Assembly: GCA_933228895.1 (NCBI GenBank) | Contig: OW121856.1 | Coordinates: forward strand, 106,987,027-107,051,026 | Origin: Platycnemis pennipes | Lineage: Eukaryota; Arthropoda; Insecta; Odonata; Platycnemididae | Direction: 5' to 3' | Length of the DNA: 64,000 nucleotides | Shown here: positions 43,766 to 55,929 of the stretch, one piece after another | Layout of the letters: each line of letters begins with the position of its first letter | How positions within the stretch are numbered: position 1 is the first letter of the stretch | The notes under the pieces: generated by a model | What the model was told of the DNA's origin: nothing | What the model saw: the letters and a program-made list of their open reading frames with translations, nothing else | Database searches by the model: none | Position numbers and translations under genes: made by a program

Positions 43766-44523
43766 CAATTGATGTAAAAATTCTTTTGGATCAATTTCAT
43801 TGGAAAGAGAATGATTTCAAACCTCTAAAAGAGTATACCTGGTCCCTCATTGCGGGCATATAAGGCCCTAAATATAGGGACAACTTTGAGGATGACATTT
43901 GTAAAAACGACAAAAAAAGGTTATTTTCTGCAAGCTCTTACAAAAGAAAGACGAACAAGATTCTATTTTGAATCATTTTCATTTGAAAGAGTATGTTTCA
44001 AACCTCGTTAAAAAAAGTGGACTTGGTTTTTCATCGTGAGCAATAAGGCTCTAAAAATATGAAAAATGTTGAGAACACTGCTATGGTGGCACCACATGCA
44101 TTCTGTTGTTAATCGTCATGTTTCTTTCATGTAGATATTTTTAGCAATTGATGTAAACAATTCTTTTGGATCAATTTCATTGGAAAGAGAATGATTTCAA
44201 ACCTCTAAAAGAGTATACCTGGTCCCTCATTGCGGGCATATAAGGCCCTAAATATAGGGACAACTTTGAGGATGACATTTGTAAAAACGACAAAAAAAGG
44301 TTATTTTCTGCAAGCTCTTACAAAAGAAAGACGAACAGGATTCTATTTTGAATCATTTTCATTTGAAAGAGTATGTTTCAAACCTCGTTAAAAAAAGTGG
44401 ACTTGGTTTTTCATCGTGAGCAATAAGGCTCTAAAAATATGAAAAATGTTGAGAACACTGCTATGGTGGCACCTGCATTCTGTTGTTAATCGTCATGTTT
44501 CTTTCATGTAGATATTTTTAGCA
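43766..44523. repeat. Tandem dimeric repeat (two ~380-bp units)
   Basis: Unit 1 (43766-44144) and unit 2 (44145-44523) are almost identical: a one-base indel at the start, one A/G difference near 44338, and a 3-base difference near 44470. Each unit is itself two diverged halves of about 180 and 200 bp (starts near 43780, 43961, 44160, 44341), sharing TTCATT-GAAAGAG, TTTCAAACCTC and ATAAGGCYCTAAA. This A-B-A-B arrangement is a higher-order satellite structure. Confidence 0.88.
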
Positions 44524-44794
44524 TATTTCGTTGATCCATGGTGACATTGTCACTACCAGTTCCTGCATTTGAACCAGTATTGGCGTAGGGGTATCATGCC
44601 CGATAGCCATGCAATACCAACCACAGGAGGGTTTCTTGGTTGAGGATCCCAAGTCAAGCTTATCCTAGGTTCCCAAGGGCAGCTTATCCCAGGTTCCCAA
44701 GCCTAAAGTGGGTATCTGGCATGTTTAAATAATTTCATTGACATCTGTGATGGACCGGGGACCTCAAGGTCACTTGGCATGGAATGACCATATA

Positions 44795-47700
44795 CAGTAA
44801 AACCTCTGTACAACGAACCCCCATACAGCGAAATTTTAAGGAAACCTCCCTATTTCAAAGTCATTGGGCCGGTCCCGGACCCTTCCAATGGACAATGCAC
44901 GCAAAAAACCTCCCATAACGAACCTCTACAATTACAAAAACTCCCTACAACGAAGTCTGAGAATGGGCCCAAAACATGAAAAGTGCCCCTCTATAATGAA
45001 TTATTGAGAACAAACGCAGTATTTTTCATTTACAGGTAGTTTTTTCCATCGATATTTACGTAATAAGCAGGAAGTAGAACCGCAACGGAGTGTATCGCGT
45101 CTTAAACGTTCTGCTCCGAGCTTCGAAGGGGTTCAAATCTGAGACCTACAGAGCGGATGGCATGAAGGAAACTTGACGCTCTGGCTCGGTGAAGGCCATA
45201 GTCAACTCTGATGGTTTCCACCATAAGAAACGTGTAAGTGAAGCCAAAGCTCCGCTCCTCGTGGCTCCGTCTATTTCTCCGCTCCGATCTTTGTGCCGCT
45301 CCAAACAGGAGCGCTTGGCAATTTTGCGCTCCTCTCTGAACCGCCTAGGCAGTTTACAAGTGGCAGTTTACGAACTGGTTTGACAGAAAGTCCGCGGAGC
45401 AGCTCTTTTTAAATTAAATTCGATAATATCCCATTGAGCATCCCTTATCATAATGTCCACTGACCGGGAAAACTTGGAAAATCGGGAATTATTCGTGAAT
45501 TTTCAATGCAGGGAAATGTTCGTGGATTATTCATGATTTTCTGGTCTGAGTCGGGAATTTTTAAAATTCTTAATTCAAGACAAAATATCATTTTTTCAGA
45601 AATAGGATCAACAACGATGTCTTTAATATACATATATATTATTTGATAATTGTACAAAATGTAATGGATTTGCCGTTGGTATGAATGAATAAATAAATGA
45701 CGAAAAAGTAGTTAGTCTCAATGAATCTTCAGCGCTGTATGCATCGGAGACGTCAACTGATCGAATGTCGTCGAAGAGATGCCTTCAGCATCACGTCAAG
45801 TGTCCTTTGTTTTCACTCATTGCGCATATCGAAGGCAACTAGTCGAATATCTTCTAAATAGACTAGGAAACACTGAAGACATCAAGTCATTGAAGTGGAA
45901 CATCCTGCAAGCCATTCAGCGTCTGTGTGTTGCTTGGGATGGAGTAGAGAGAAGCGGGATCTCGAATTGCTTCAGGAGGGCAGGCTTCCCCGGAGAGATG
46001 GACGGCCAAGACGACCCACCGCCGGAGGAGAGGGAGGAATGGAGTGAATTCGCTCAATTATTAAACATTGAAGGGGTATCTTTCGAAGAGTATGCGAGTA
46101 TTGATAATGATATTGCTGTATTTGCCGACAATGAGGATCCCGAAATATTGGCGGAGACGCAGGATGTGAGCGATGAAGAGAGAGAAGAGCCCAGCAATAG
46201 CGTAGTGGGCCCTGGTTGGAAGGAAGTGGTGGATGCAATAGATGTTTTGGAGCGAGTTTTTTTAATGTCAGAAGATGGAGTAGAGAATTTGAAGATTCTG
46301 CGGCAGGTTGAGCAAGCAGCCAGCAAAGAAATGAGACAGACGACTTTGGAAAACTATTTTCAATAGAATAATTTTGAATTGATATTACTTAAAAACAGCT
46401 ACCGCTTCTTATTTATAAATAAAAAATTGCTTCAAACCTATGTAATTTTTCGAAATTTGTTTTAACTTCCTGAAATATACTCATTTTCAAGCAATATGGA
46501 ATGTTTCGGCTGAGGTAAGTCGCACGAGAGCTGACTGTATGTACGGCGAGGATGGTAGATGGTCCTGTATTTATATTTGTGAGGAGGTAAGTGAAGGAGA
46601 GATAAATCGAAATCAGGATTAGTTATTACATGAACTATTGTACTTCTTCTGTTTGTGTACCTAACCAGTTGGGCTATTTGAAGAGCGGCAGACCACTGGG
46701 CCACGATATATTGGAAACACATGAGCTTTTGGTTAGGGGTAAGGGGAGTCATTGAGGAGTGGAATGGGCGAGGGAGGTCTCCCCCGAAGGAATGTGGGAA
46801 GGGGAGGGTAGATAACAGCAGCATTGTAGAGAAAGAGGCGAGTAAGGGCGTAGTTATTCTTTCTTTCGGAGGGGAAGGTTATTGAATAATAGGCATTTTG
46901 GTATGGAATGTTTGGGAGGGGTTAGTTAGCAATGCAGTCTTTCCTCTTACTCGTTTCAGTGCGTGCGCTATGTTAGATTTCTTGCTGCGTCCAACTCAAA
47001 ACGTCTCCATTCCAAATTGTTAGCATGCAATATTACTGGTGCAACTAGAGTTTTCAGAACAGCGATCTTCGCTTGTATACTTGGTTTAGAAAGAGGTCCT
47101 TCTAATGTCATAAAAGACGTGAAAAGAGTGGGCTCAGGTTCTTTTACGTGTTTTTATTCTCTTCATTGCTAACATAAGACATATTTAACTCATGAGATTC
47201 TGCTTTAGCGACCACTTATTCCAGTTTAATAGTTTTAGCCTGCAAATGGCGCACATTTTAAAATGAGAGACGTTCTGCAAAGGACTGAAAAAGGGCAAAC
47301 CTGGTTTTAAATTTTCTTCAAGTATGAAGAGGTAATTACTGGATGAACGGCAACAATGCGTGGATTCAAATATTACCTGGCGTAATCGAGGATGGTACTG
47401 CATTTTGGCACCGAAGAACGGGTGTGCCAACAGAATACCGATCGTGTCCTATGCTTCTATGAAGGCATCATCAATGCATTATCATCTGAGATTGCCATTG
47501 TGACCTCAGGGCATTGCCAACTGCCACGTTTTTACTCGTGGTAACTAACTCACCCCACCTAACTTCCATCGTTGTTTATCGATATCTAATATATACCGGT
47601 CTCGAACATAGATATTTACCAGTATTTCAATGGGATTTCATTTTCAATTCCAACAATGCATTTATTTCGTAAGTCTAAATGGCAATATGTGCTCTCTCAA

Positions 47701-48168
47701 GCAAAATTGCTGCATAAAACTGCCGATTGATATTAACTTAAATTATTGCACTCCAAGAATAATATCGAGTAGATACTCAGAAAAATTATGGAGCAGATTA
47801 AAAATACGTAATCCACAGGCATTAATTTTGGAATTCCTTTAATATCAGAACGTAACTAAAGTAAGCAATGAGGCGTAGAGCAGAATGGATGAGAAAAACA
47901 ATAATTTCAATTAGAAATACGCAGATTGAAAATCACGAGGTGATAGCCATGGTATTTGATGGTAAATAATAACAACTGTTCATCATCGCTACAGGAAAGG
48001 TGAATAAAGCAAGATTAAGAAATTTACACGACTTGCATCGTAAACATCACGGAACACTTGGGTGCCCCTGCGATGACGCAACCCGCATATCACCTCCGTA
48101 CACCGAAACCCCCTACAGCGAAGTCATGAATGAAGTCCCAACAAATTCATTGTATGGAGGTTTTACTG
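44795..48168 (+). mobile_element. pogo/Tigger-type DNA transposon, 3.4 kb
   Basis: Left end CAGTAAAACCTCTGTACAAC, right end the complement of CAGTAAAACCTCCATACAAT, with TA directly outside each end (44793-44794; 48169-48170). Subterminal CCCCCATACAGCGAA / CCCCCTACAGCGAAG blocks agree with the inverted arrangement. It contains the C-terminal part of a transposase. A dispersed AAACTTGGAAAATCGGG repeat (45458-45550) has inserted, and about 1.7 kb to the right of the ORF is unrecognised. Confidence 0.75.
45779..46366 (+). CDS. pogo/Tigger (jerky-like) transposase, C-terminal fragment
   Basis: An open frame of 195 residues. The segment SLKWNILQAIQRLCVAWDGV followed by SGISNCFRRAGFPGE is the conserved end of the DDE domain in Tigger/jerky-type transposases ('A...W..v...tI.nCFrkaGF'). 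The rest is acidic (DDPPPEEREEW, EDPEILAETQ) and ends in the family-typical TLENYFQ. The CENP-B-type DNA-binding domain and the catalytic Asp residues are missing upstream, so it cannot transpose. Parts before residue ~30 may be non-homologous read-through. The frame is intact over 588 bases, implying modest age or some constraint. Confidence 0.7.
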   Translation: MPSASRQVSFVFTHCAYRRQLVEYLLNRLGNTEDIKSLKWNILQAIQRLCVAWDGVERSGISNCFRRAGFPGEMDGQDDPPPEEREEWSEFAQLLNIEGVSFEEYASIDNDIAVFADNEDPEILAETQDVSDEEREEPSNSVVGPGWKEVVDAIDVLERVFLMSEDGVENLKILRQVEQAASKEMRQTTLENYFQ

Positions 48169-48170
48169 TA

Positions 48171-49481
48171 CTGGGTATACCAAAATCTGAAAGAACATGC
48201 TTCCGATTCATCTCACTGTGTTCCGGTGTTGTCTTTTAACCTCGGCTGATGGATTAGATGCCGGATCACTCTAATGAGAGGGGTGGTGGGCAGGACTGAA
48301 GAACGCTGCCTGGGTATCTCTCGAGAGGGACAAAAGGGGGTGTGTGGCTGGCGCTGCAGCTGTGTTCAAGTAAATGTTGGGCAAGAACCCCAGAGGCCAT
48401 CTTGGTAGATCCCGGGAGCCTATGCTCGAAGCCGCACAACTTCCTCCACTCATTTGCATTTGAGTGATGAAGTTGCATGTGGCTGAAAGCTTGTGAAAAA
48501 TGGTGCGCTGAGATTAACTCTGTCGCATGCAAAATTCACCCCTGGATGCATGTGTGGCCACATTGTCAGGGCCCACGCTTTGAGTTCAAAATCACTGCCA
48601 CGTTTTAAGCACCAATTATAAGTGGACTGAGAAAGCAAACACATGCAAGAAGATGAGAAAAAACACTATGGATTAACACAACTTAACTGACATAATCTCA
48701 AGTGCTGCTACTTCCTTTAGAAGATTTTATTCTATTTTTAATTGCTGAAGTACTTTATACCTGAACACAGTAGGTGGCACTTTACACTGCAATCTAATAA
48801 TCTTACAGCATAGATTCTACTTTTGGTTATATTTTAATCAACTAATAACCTTATTGGTTAATATGATTTGTAATGAAAATATTATCTCTTTTGAAATACA
48901 TGTCTTCATTTTGATTATTTTCTCATTCACCTCAGGAAAATCTTAATTTTTCACTATTGAATATACCCCAATTATAAGATGGAAGGAGTATCATTTTCAA
49001 TTGGAATTGTAATTCACGTCTGAATGATCTTAGAATAGTTCGCCCCATCCGCACTTCCCTTCATTCTTACCCGTCTTTTCCATGGCCTCTTTTGAAAGAA
49101 TTTTCATTAAGGTTTGAAAGGACAGCCGAAGTAGGTTTAAGAGTGTGGAAATGAGTTGTGACGTTTCCACTTCGCTTTCTGTTTATCCTAGCAGACTCCA
49201 TCGGAGTTACCTGCCTTTCCCATAGACTGTTGTTGATACAGACTCCAAGTGGAGCTTCTTTAGATGCTAGGGCTTATCTTATAGGAGTAACGTCTTTTTC
49301 GGGGTAAGGTCCTAGCCACATTGGTACATCGGTTCCCATGAGATCAATGAAGTAAAGCATAAGTTGGGCAAGGACAGAGGTCCTCCATGCCTCTACCGTG
49401 GTGCTCTTGTCCCTGTTTACAAGTGTCGTGCAAGTTAAATGTGGGTTGGCACAATGGATCTAAATTCTAATTGGGAAAAGA
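48171..49481. other. No recognised feature
   Basis: Intronic DNA between two Tigger-type elements. A minus-strand frame near 48266-48532 is not convincing. Confidence 0.4.
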
Positions 49482-51089
49482 TACAGTGAAATCCGGATAC
49501 AGTGCATCTCAGTATAACGTGGTTTCGGATCTATACCACAGGTCTGGGCTTGTCCCCCAACATTTTCACTTCTTTTCCTTTTGGCTTCGGACATAACTTC
49601 TCACCCCAAATATTTCATACATTCATGCAAAACTGCTTCAATGTATGACAATAACTTTGCTTCAGATCCATCGTTGTTTGGCAGAAATGTTACAAATTAG
49701 TATGTTCTGGTTTTCCTTATCAACTGTGGCCCTAAATTATCAGCAGCATATGTTTTGAGGACTTAGGGTGAATGAGTTCTCAATGCAGGGGTTTCCCTTG
49801 ATTATCAGCAATCTATGATTCGAGTACAAAGAAGAAACTCTCAACATGGCTTCCTGTCAGTCAAACTAACATGGTTCCCAAATATTTACCAAGCTTCGCC
49901 GACCACAGAAGATGATTCTAGTTACCCTTTGCCTCTGATGACCCTTTCCACAATTATTATCATAGAATAAAAAATCCATAGAGAAATAACTCACCACTTT
50001 TAAGATTTGATTTTTTCTTCAAAGTGGTTGTTCTACATGCTTTTTGATCTATTTCACGTAAGCAGTGATGCAAATCATGATTTCCAATGTCTGTTTCCTT
50101 CATATCACCATATTTTGTGCTGCATTACTTGAAACTATGCACACAGGATTTTTTTTTGCAAATCGCAATGTTAAGGCACGTATTTCCACACAGCATTCTC
50201 ATTTAGTACATACGCAACTCCAGTTCAGTCAATGCTTTGGCCGTCATTGCGACCAGAAACTCGGGTGGCGAAGGCACACATACTTTCAGATATCTCAAAT
50301 TACAAATCATGCATTCCGGTGTAAATGATCCTTCTTTATTTATCTGGGCGTTTCACCTCATGCGTTAGTCAGCATATGGGGTCTCGACAACTTCTAGCTG
50401 GATTGGTATGCCTTAGTGCTGAAATGGCGAAATAACCCTTACTTCAGTCTTGGGAATGATTATAAACTCACCTAGTGTGCAGTATGTTTTGTGTATAATA
50501 GGGACAAATAATAAATCCTATTTTAAATAATCAACAATTGATGCTAGAGACAATTGCATAGTGCTGGTGACATTTTTGTGTGTGTCTCAAGAAAGATGAT
50601 GGGAGCAGGAGTGACCCTGGCATACGATCTGAACACCACACTCACCACCACATGGCAGCAGAGCCGTCGCACATAGAACACTTTGTGGGGAGAAAGAGTA
50701 ATCATTTTTTGCAAGGATCTTTCTTATTGGGCCAGAATTTGTAGTTGGCCAGCATAGTGACTTCTGTTACATATTGATCTCCATTACAAGGTTGCACCAC
50801 CACCCACGCAAGATCTTCCGAGCAGATGGGGATCGCCCCTTCCATCAGCCCTCCCTCTACCATCTAGCTCCCGTCACATATGTCGCTCCTTCTCTGGGAA
50901 CTTCATAGTTGAATTAAATAGACCAGCAACTAGATCTCCGGCCTGAGTTTCCTGTGAACTGGATATTTATTAGAAGAAAAAGGTACGCTTCCACTTTTAC
51001 AATACTCCAACCAAGAAAAAAATACTCATTTTCGTATGGGAAAGTGAATACATAATTTCCCTTGATTTCAAGAATCTTAAGATTTCTGC

Positions 51090-52090
51090 TAAAAGAAAAT
51101 CATATTCGATTAAGGAGATGCTGGATATAGTCGACTGAGTGAAACGAGGAGAATCTAAAGCAAAGTTATTCAGGCAATTTGGTGTTCCCGAAGGAACAAT
51201 TCATGGTTGGGTTAAAAAGGAAGAAAAATTTGTCAATTTGCCATTTGTCAATCAAGTTGATTGTGAAATTGGCGTTGATAGAAAAAGAAGTCCAGATTAA
51301 GTGACGTCAATAAAGTAGATGACTGTTTTTACACATGGTTTACCCAGAAGTTCAGTGAGGGTGTTCCATTATCTGGCCCAATCACACAAGTGCTGGCTGT
51401 AAAATTTAACCAGGTGGAGCAGATCACTTCGTAGCTTAATTAAGCTGGTTGTCAAGATGGAAATATCATCACGGGATTGCTCAAAGCAACGTAATTGGTG
51501 AAGCTCATTCTAATGACTATGGATCAGCAAGAGAATTCCGAGAGATCTTACACAGTTAATTGAAAAGGAAGAGTACACCGATGAGCAGTTGTACAGTTGT
51601 GATGAAATGGCCCTCTTAAGGTAAAATTCTTCCAACAAAGTCGCATGATGTGAAGAAGTTCGCAAATAAATGTGGTACCAAAATGAGTAAGGAATGCGAG
51701 ACCATTATTGTGCACAAATAAATTAGTAAGTCATAAACTAAAACCACTGTGCATTGGTAACTCTTGGATCACGGCATTATCAGAGCTTTTAAGGCGTATT
51801 ACAGATGGGAATTGCTCACTGCCGTGGTTCACTCAGAAATGCAATGCCAGAATTCCTTAAAACTTTTACCCTACAGAATGTGATCTACAATATCAAAATG
51901 GCATGAAAGAGTTTTTAGTTTATCTATGATAAAAATTGCTGGTCAAAGTGTGTAAAATTAAATAAGGGTGATAGCACAGAAGCAGAAGAAGATTTCTGGG
52001 TTTCACAGTGAAGCTACCAAGTGTTTGGCAGACATAATTGAAATTAGTGATCTCGCTGGTAGGGTTCGCAAAGATGAAGACACTCCATGC
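51090..52090 (+). pseudogene. Tigger/jerky-type transposase pseudogene
   Basis: Scattered motifs in three frames: an N-terminal helix-turn-helix (VKRGESKAKLFRQFGVPEGT then IHGWVKKEEKF), LIEKEEYTDEQLYSCDEMAL (the catalytic DE block, normally 'DETGL'), DHGIIRAFKAYYRWELL and a C-terminal fragment FHSEATKCLADIIEISDLAG. Many stops, e.g. at 51138, 51298 and 51619. In intact relatives the protein carries a CENP-B-like DNA-binding domain followed by a DDE domain. Confidence 0.7.
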
Positions 52091-52374
52091 AGATGACTAA
52101 CGACAAAACTGTGGCCACGGCAGATAATCGCGTTGGAACAACTCTTTTTTCCAAGGACAACTGAGACGAAGAATTAGGAAATAATAGCGAACAGGAGACT
52201 CCTAACACCGGAAAATTGCTCAATAATGTCACTGAAATAATGAATTGGTTAGAGAGACAGTCCGACTGACATCCTATCCATCTTTTACATCTACAAAATA
52301 TTAAGATGTATTTGACCAAGAAAAGCTGTCAACTTTAACGCCAAAAGAAAACATTGGACTATTTTAACTAGACT

Positions 52375-53400
52375 TGTACTGATACCACTTTTTCCGATAC
52401 CAAACTGATACCTCGATACCAGTGGCCGATAGTATTATTTGCCGATACCTTACTTATTTGTCTAAAATGTTTCCCTCTCATGAAGTCAACTCAGTAATTA
52501 AAGGTGTTTTAAAAGAGCACCTAATTATTGAGAGAAATGACAATGTGACAACTCTTTTATTTTGCTACTCTTAAAATTATCACTAGAATTGGATTTTATA
52601 CACTAAACTCTCTTGCATTTGAAAATACCGAAACTTCTTTTTAAGAAATAAGAGCTGCTGAATATGCTCAGCAGTTAAGAGACCAGAACACTAGTTTCTG
52701 AAAACATTTGCTCAGGAAACTCTAAACCTGCAGGTACACCCAAATGCAGTGGACCCTCATTAGCATGTTTTTGTAGGGACCCGGAATCCTGAACATGGTA
52801 ACGAGGTAAACTTGCTGAACAGGTTAGGCCTTCTCAGGTTATGGTGAAGATGTATGCTCAGGTTGCATAACTTCCGAGGGGGACCAATATGCGCTCCATC
52901 AACTTAGTTTATTGCTGGCGTTAATTTACTGTAGGAAAGTTTCATTTTCAATCAGTACACCTACCAAAAAATATGTCCAATACCTTGCATTGAAGCGCAC
53001 CCAATAATTAATGATGACTATATAACAAACTAGCACATTTTGTGTATACTGTTCATGCAAAAAAGTATGTATAGACTCGACTTTTGAGGCTTGATATCCC
53101 AAACAAGGAAGAAGTGAAATTCATAGAGAGCATATCAGCATGTAGATAATTTAGCCTTTCGTTTAATGCAGGTACCAGACTTTATTTAATAGTAATTACG
53201 TTTGAGGCATGTTTTTGCAGTGAGGATGAAAAATGGCATATACTTTTAGAGTCGCAAAGGCCAGCGTCTCTTTGGAGATTGTCATAACAATATGAAATGC
53301 ACAAGTGAAAGGAAATTTTGATAGAATATGAATCGTACTTTTTCCATGACGTCCGATAAGTTACAAATATTTACTTATATAAGTTTAAGTTTTTCTAGTC
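52375..53400 (+). repeat. Long inverted repeat, copy 2
   Basis: Partner of 41640-42835 (complement). Lacks the 130-bp retroelement tail present in the partner. Divergence is substantial outside a few identical blocks of 15-25 bp. Confidence 0.75.
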
Positions 53401-54047
53401 AATTTACGAAACCGGGTTTTCTCTGTAAGCATGGGACATTGGAGGCAAGCGACAAACACCTTCGTCTTCATTTTATATTTTCAAATGAGAATTTATTGAC
53501 GTCATAACACTTGACTATGCCACAATACTTTATTTGCATTTCATATTTTTTGAAATCGAGTTCGGAACGTAGGTTCAAAACAAAATAATGTATTACTTTA
53601 ATAATTTTGTTATATGTAGTAATTTCAATCTGGATTTTATTTATCTAACGAACCTTCTACGAATAGAGCGGGTTGCCTATAACATGGGTATAATCCCCAG
53701 TCCCCCAATACCCTCATTTTAACTGGATTTTACTGTACGTGCAAAATAATAAAAAGAAAAAGTCATGCTTTATTTTTAAATCAACCATTGTTTCCTTTCA
53801 GTAAAATACTTCAAAAGTGAGTGCATGCCATTTGAATTATGAAGACAACAACAGTAGTGAAGTTAACTGAACAGGGAGGTTTGCCTGAGCTGTCAACAGC
53901 ACATGGGGGAACTGTCTACACCTTAAGTTCCACTCTCTCTCTTTCTCAATGAATGAATGCAGACGACAGCTCTCGTTGCGCATGTACCCAGGTGACCACA
54001 TTTCACAGCAAAGGGACTCCCAAAGTGGAAAGAGCAGAGGGACTCAC

Positions 54048-54314
54048 TTTGCGGTGATAGTCGAGGAGCCTCCGACGCTTGAACCCACGCCCACACTCGT
54101 CGCACACAAAGCGCCGGTCGTCGAGGTGGGTTGCACGCCGGTGCGAGATGAGGTTGCTGCGCTGGCTGAATGTTGCACCGCACGTCTCACACTGAAACGG
54201 CTTCTCACCCGTGTGTGTCCGCTCATGGTCAACCAATTCTGCACGGCGCGCAAATCCCTTCTGGCACACGCTGCACGCAAATGGCTTGGCACCCGAGTGC
54301 ACCACCATGTGGAC
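54048..54314 (-). CDS. C2H2 zinc-finger protein, exon with fingers 1-3
   Basis: A 267-bp exon with both ends in phase 0, acceptor TGTGCTCCTCAG and donor GTGAGT. It begins with the last histidines of a finger encoded further upstream (HMVVHSGAKPF), then finger CSVCQKGFARRAELVDHERTH, TGEKPF, finger CETCGATFSQRSNLISHRRATH (H-x4-H), and the start of finger CDECGRGFKRRRLLDYH, which is completed across a 15.7-kb intron by AAH in the exon at 38309, giving H-x4-H spacing. Since its first finger is split, at least one more exon exists beyond the right part of this window; I did not find it between here and 64000. Confidence 0.87.
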
Positions 54315-54575
54315 CTGAGGAGCACACAAACACAATCCGACAATGCACACGACAACACATTGACAACCATTGTGGGCATCCGTGGACCTCACGGCTGAGA
54401 CTGGAGCAGAGAAGACATAATCACTTCATTGATTATCCAACAAAAATCAATACCTATTACTATTATTAAAAAACACATAACCACTAGCTACATCAAACAC
54501 ATAATCAACAATGGAAAGTCTGGTAATACACAATCAGTTTCAAATTATTTGCCACAAATTATTTCTTGTTCCTAA

Positions 54576-54984
54576 AGCCCGTTTCACACGATACTTGATC
54601 CAGTACAAGGTCTAGTATACTCGCTAGTATGCTACCTTTCCAGTGTCGTGTGAACAGAACCAGTATACTGGCTGGCAAGCATGCTAGCTAGTATACTCAC
54701 TGAGCTACTGGATTTCGTACTTGATGCGGTACTAGATTTCTAGTAGGACCTAGTGGCCCAGTAGCCATTGACCAACCAAGTCACGTTACAGACGCTGTGC
54801 GAACTTCACCTTTTTAAAATTATTATGGAATCATATGGAATAACCGATTCATAGCAAGCACAAGGTCGATGATCGTGTGAAACGTTCCAGCAGGGTTCCA
54901 ATCATGCTAGATTCTGTTCTCAATATCAGGTAGCGGCTAGCACACTAGGTCTTGTGCTGGATCAAGTATCGTGTGAAACGGGCT
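54576..54984. mobile_element. PIF/Harbinger-type MITE, 409 bp
   Basis: Ends AGCCCGTTTCACACGATACT and its exact complement, flanked by TAA on both sides (54573-54575 and 54985-54987). Inverted pairing extends to 26 bp or more (…TTGATCCAG). The interior repeats CTAGTATACT / GCTAGTAT motifs. No ORF. Confidence 0.82.
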
Positions 54985-54987
54985 TAA

Positions 54988-55646
54988 CTGGTGGCCAATG
55001 GATATCCGTGAAAACTGTCTAACAGGCCAAGAGGAATAATTTTCCATGATGCATTTTATGCTCTATCACAACTAAGAGTCACTACAAATAATCCTAATAT
55101 AATGCAAACCCATTGCCATCATCAATCACGTGTCTAACGCTCATCACTTCATAGAAAATACAGAAAAATAACTAGCCTTTAGATTCCCCTGGCAAGTTAG
55201 AAAATATATGATACAACCATTTTAAAACCGTCCAAATTCATCACAGCACTGCAGGTGAGGAAGAAGTTGAAACTAAGAATCAAGCACTCATGTTGCATGA
55301 AAATGGACACTATTGTAAAAACTACAATGACGCTTTAGGTAAAAGTAGAAGGCAGTGAGGATTAGTTTCCTCAATCCACAATGCAGGTGACATTTGTCAG
55401 GAAAATAAACGACAGCCAAACATGAAGGGAATTTTTAAAGTTTTGGTGATAGCCATCTCCTTGGGACTGGGCTTAAGCTGAGTGAGAGGATGGAGGATGA
55501 ATGAGGGTCAAATTTTATATACACAACAAAACTAACCAATTCAGGCTTTACTACGAGGAGTTTCTCCATTATGGAAGCAAAAGAAAACAAACTATGATAA
55601 TTCAATAATTAGAATGAACTAGGCAGGGTAATAAATAGATAAATTG
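54988..55646. other. No recognised feature
   Basis: AT-rich sequence upstream of the last visible zinc-finger exon; probably intron. No missing zinc-finger exon is visible. Confidence 0.4.
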
Positions 55647-55862
55647 GAGGGGTGGTCGGGGGCCTTCTGGAGCCCCCCTGGCACTAAGACCTCTTCAGAT
55701 CCTTTGTGCCAACCCACATTTACCCTGCCCGCCACTTGCAAACAGGGGACAAGGGCACCGGGGTAGAGGGATGGAGGAGGGTCACCCATCTAACCTCCCA
55801 TCTGGGCCCAACGTTGCGTAACTTTGGTGATCTCACAGGAAGTGGTTTGCAAACGTGGCTAG
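55647..55862 (-). repeat. 5S rRNA-derived SINE (copy 2)
   Basis: From 55862 on the minus strand: TAGCCACGTTTG, GATCACCAAAGTTACGCAAC, GTTGGGCCCAG, and TTAGATGGGTGACC, i.e. the 5S internal promoter elements in order, then the same non-5S body as the copy at 6015-6243 (GGTGCCCTTGTCCCC..., GTGGGTTGGCACAA). Extra bases are inserted between the intermediate element and C box. Confidence 0.78.
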
Positions 55863-55929
55863 GACCTTTCCCTCTATGTATCATATTAAAGCAACCTAGA
55901 TTTTGATACAGTTGTAGTTTTTGTTTGTT

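Larger units (their letters stand above)
49484..53735 (+). mobile_element. Second pogo/Tigger-type element, ~4.25 kb
   Basis: Left end CAGTGAAATCCGGAT, right end complement of CAGTAAAATCCAGTT, with TA outside both (49482-49483; 53736-53737). It contains a decayed transposase. The right third (52375-53400) is shared with the inverted copy at 41640-42835, so it may itself be composite; the pairing of these two ends is an inference. Confidence 0.5.

Noticed and set aside
43766..44523. CRISPR array
   Set aside because: The repeat units are 380-bp dimers with no spacer pattern, and the genome is eukaryotic.
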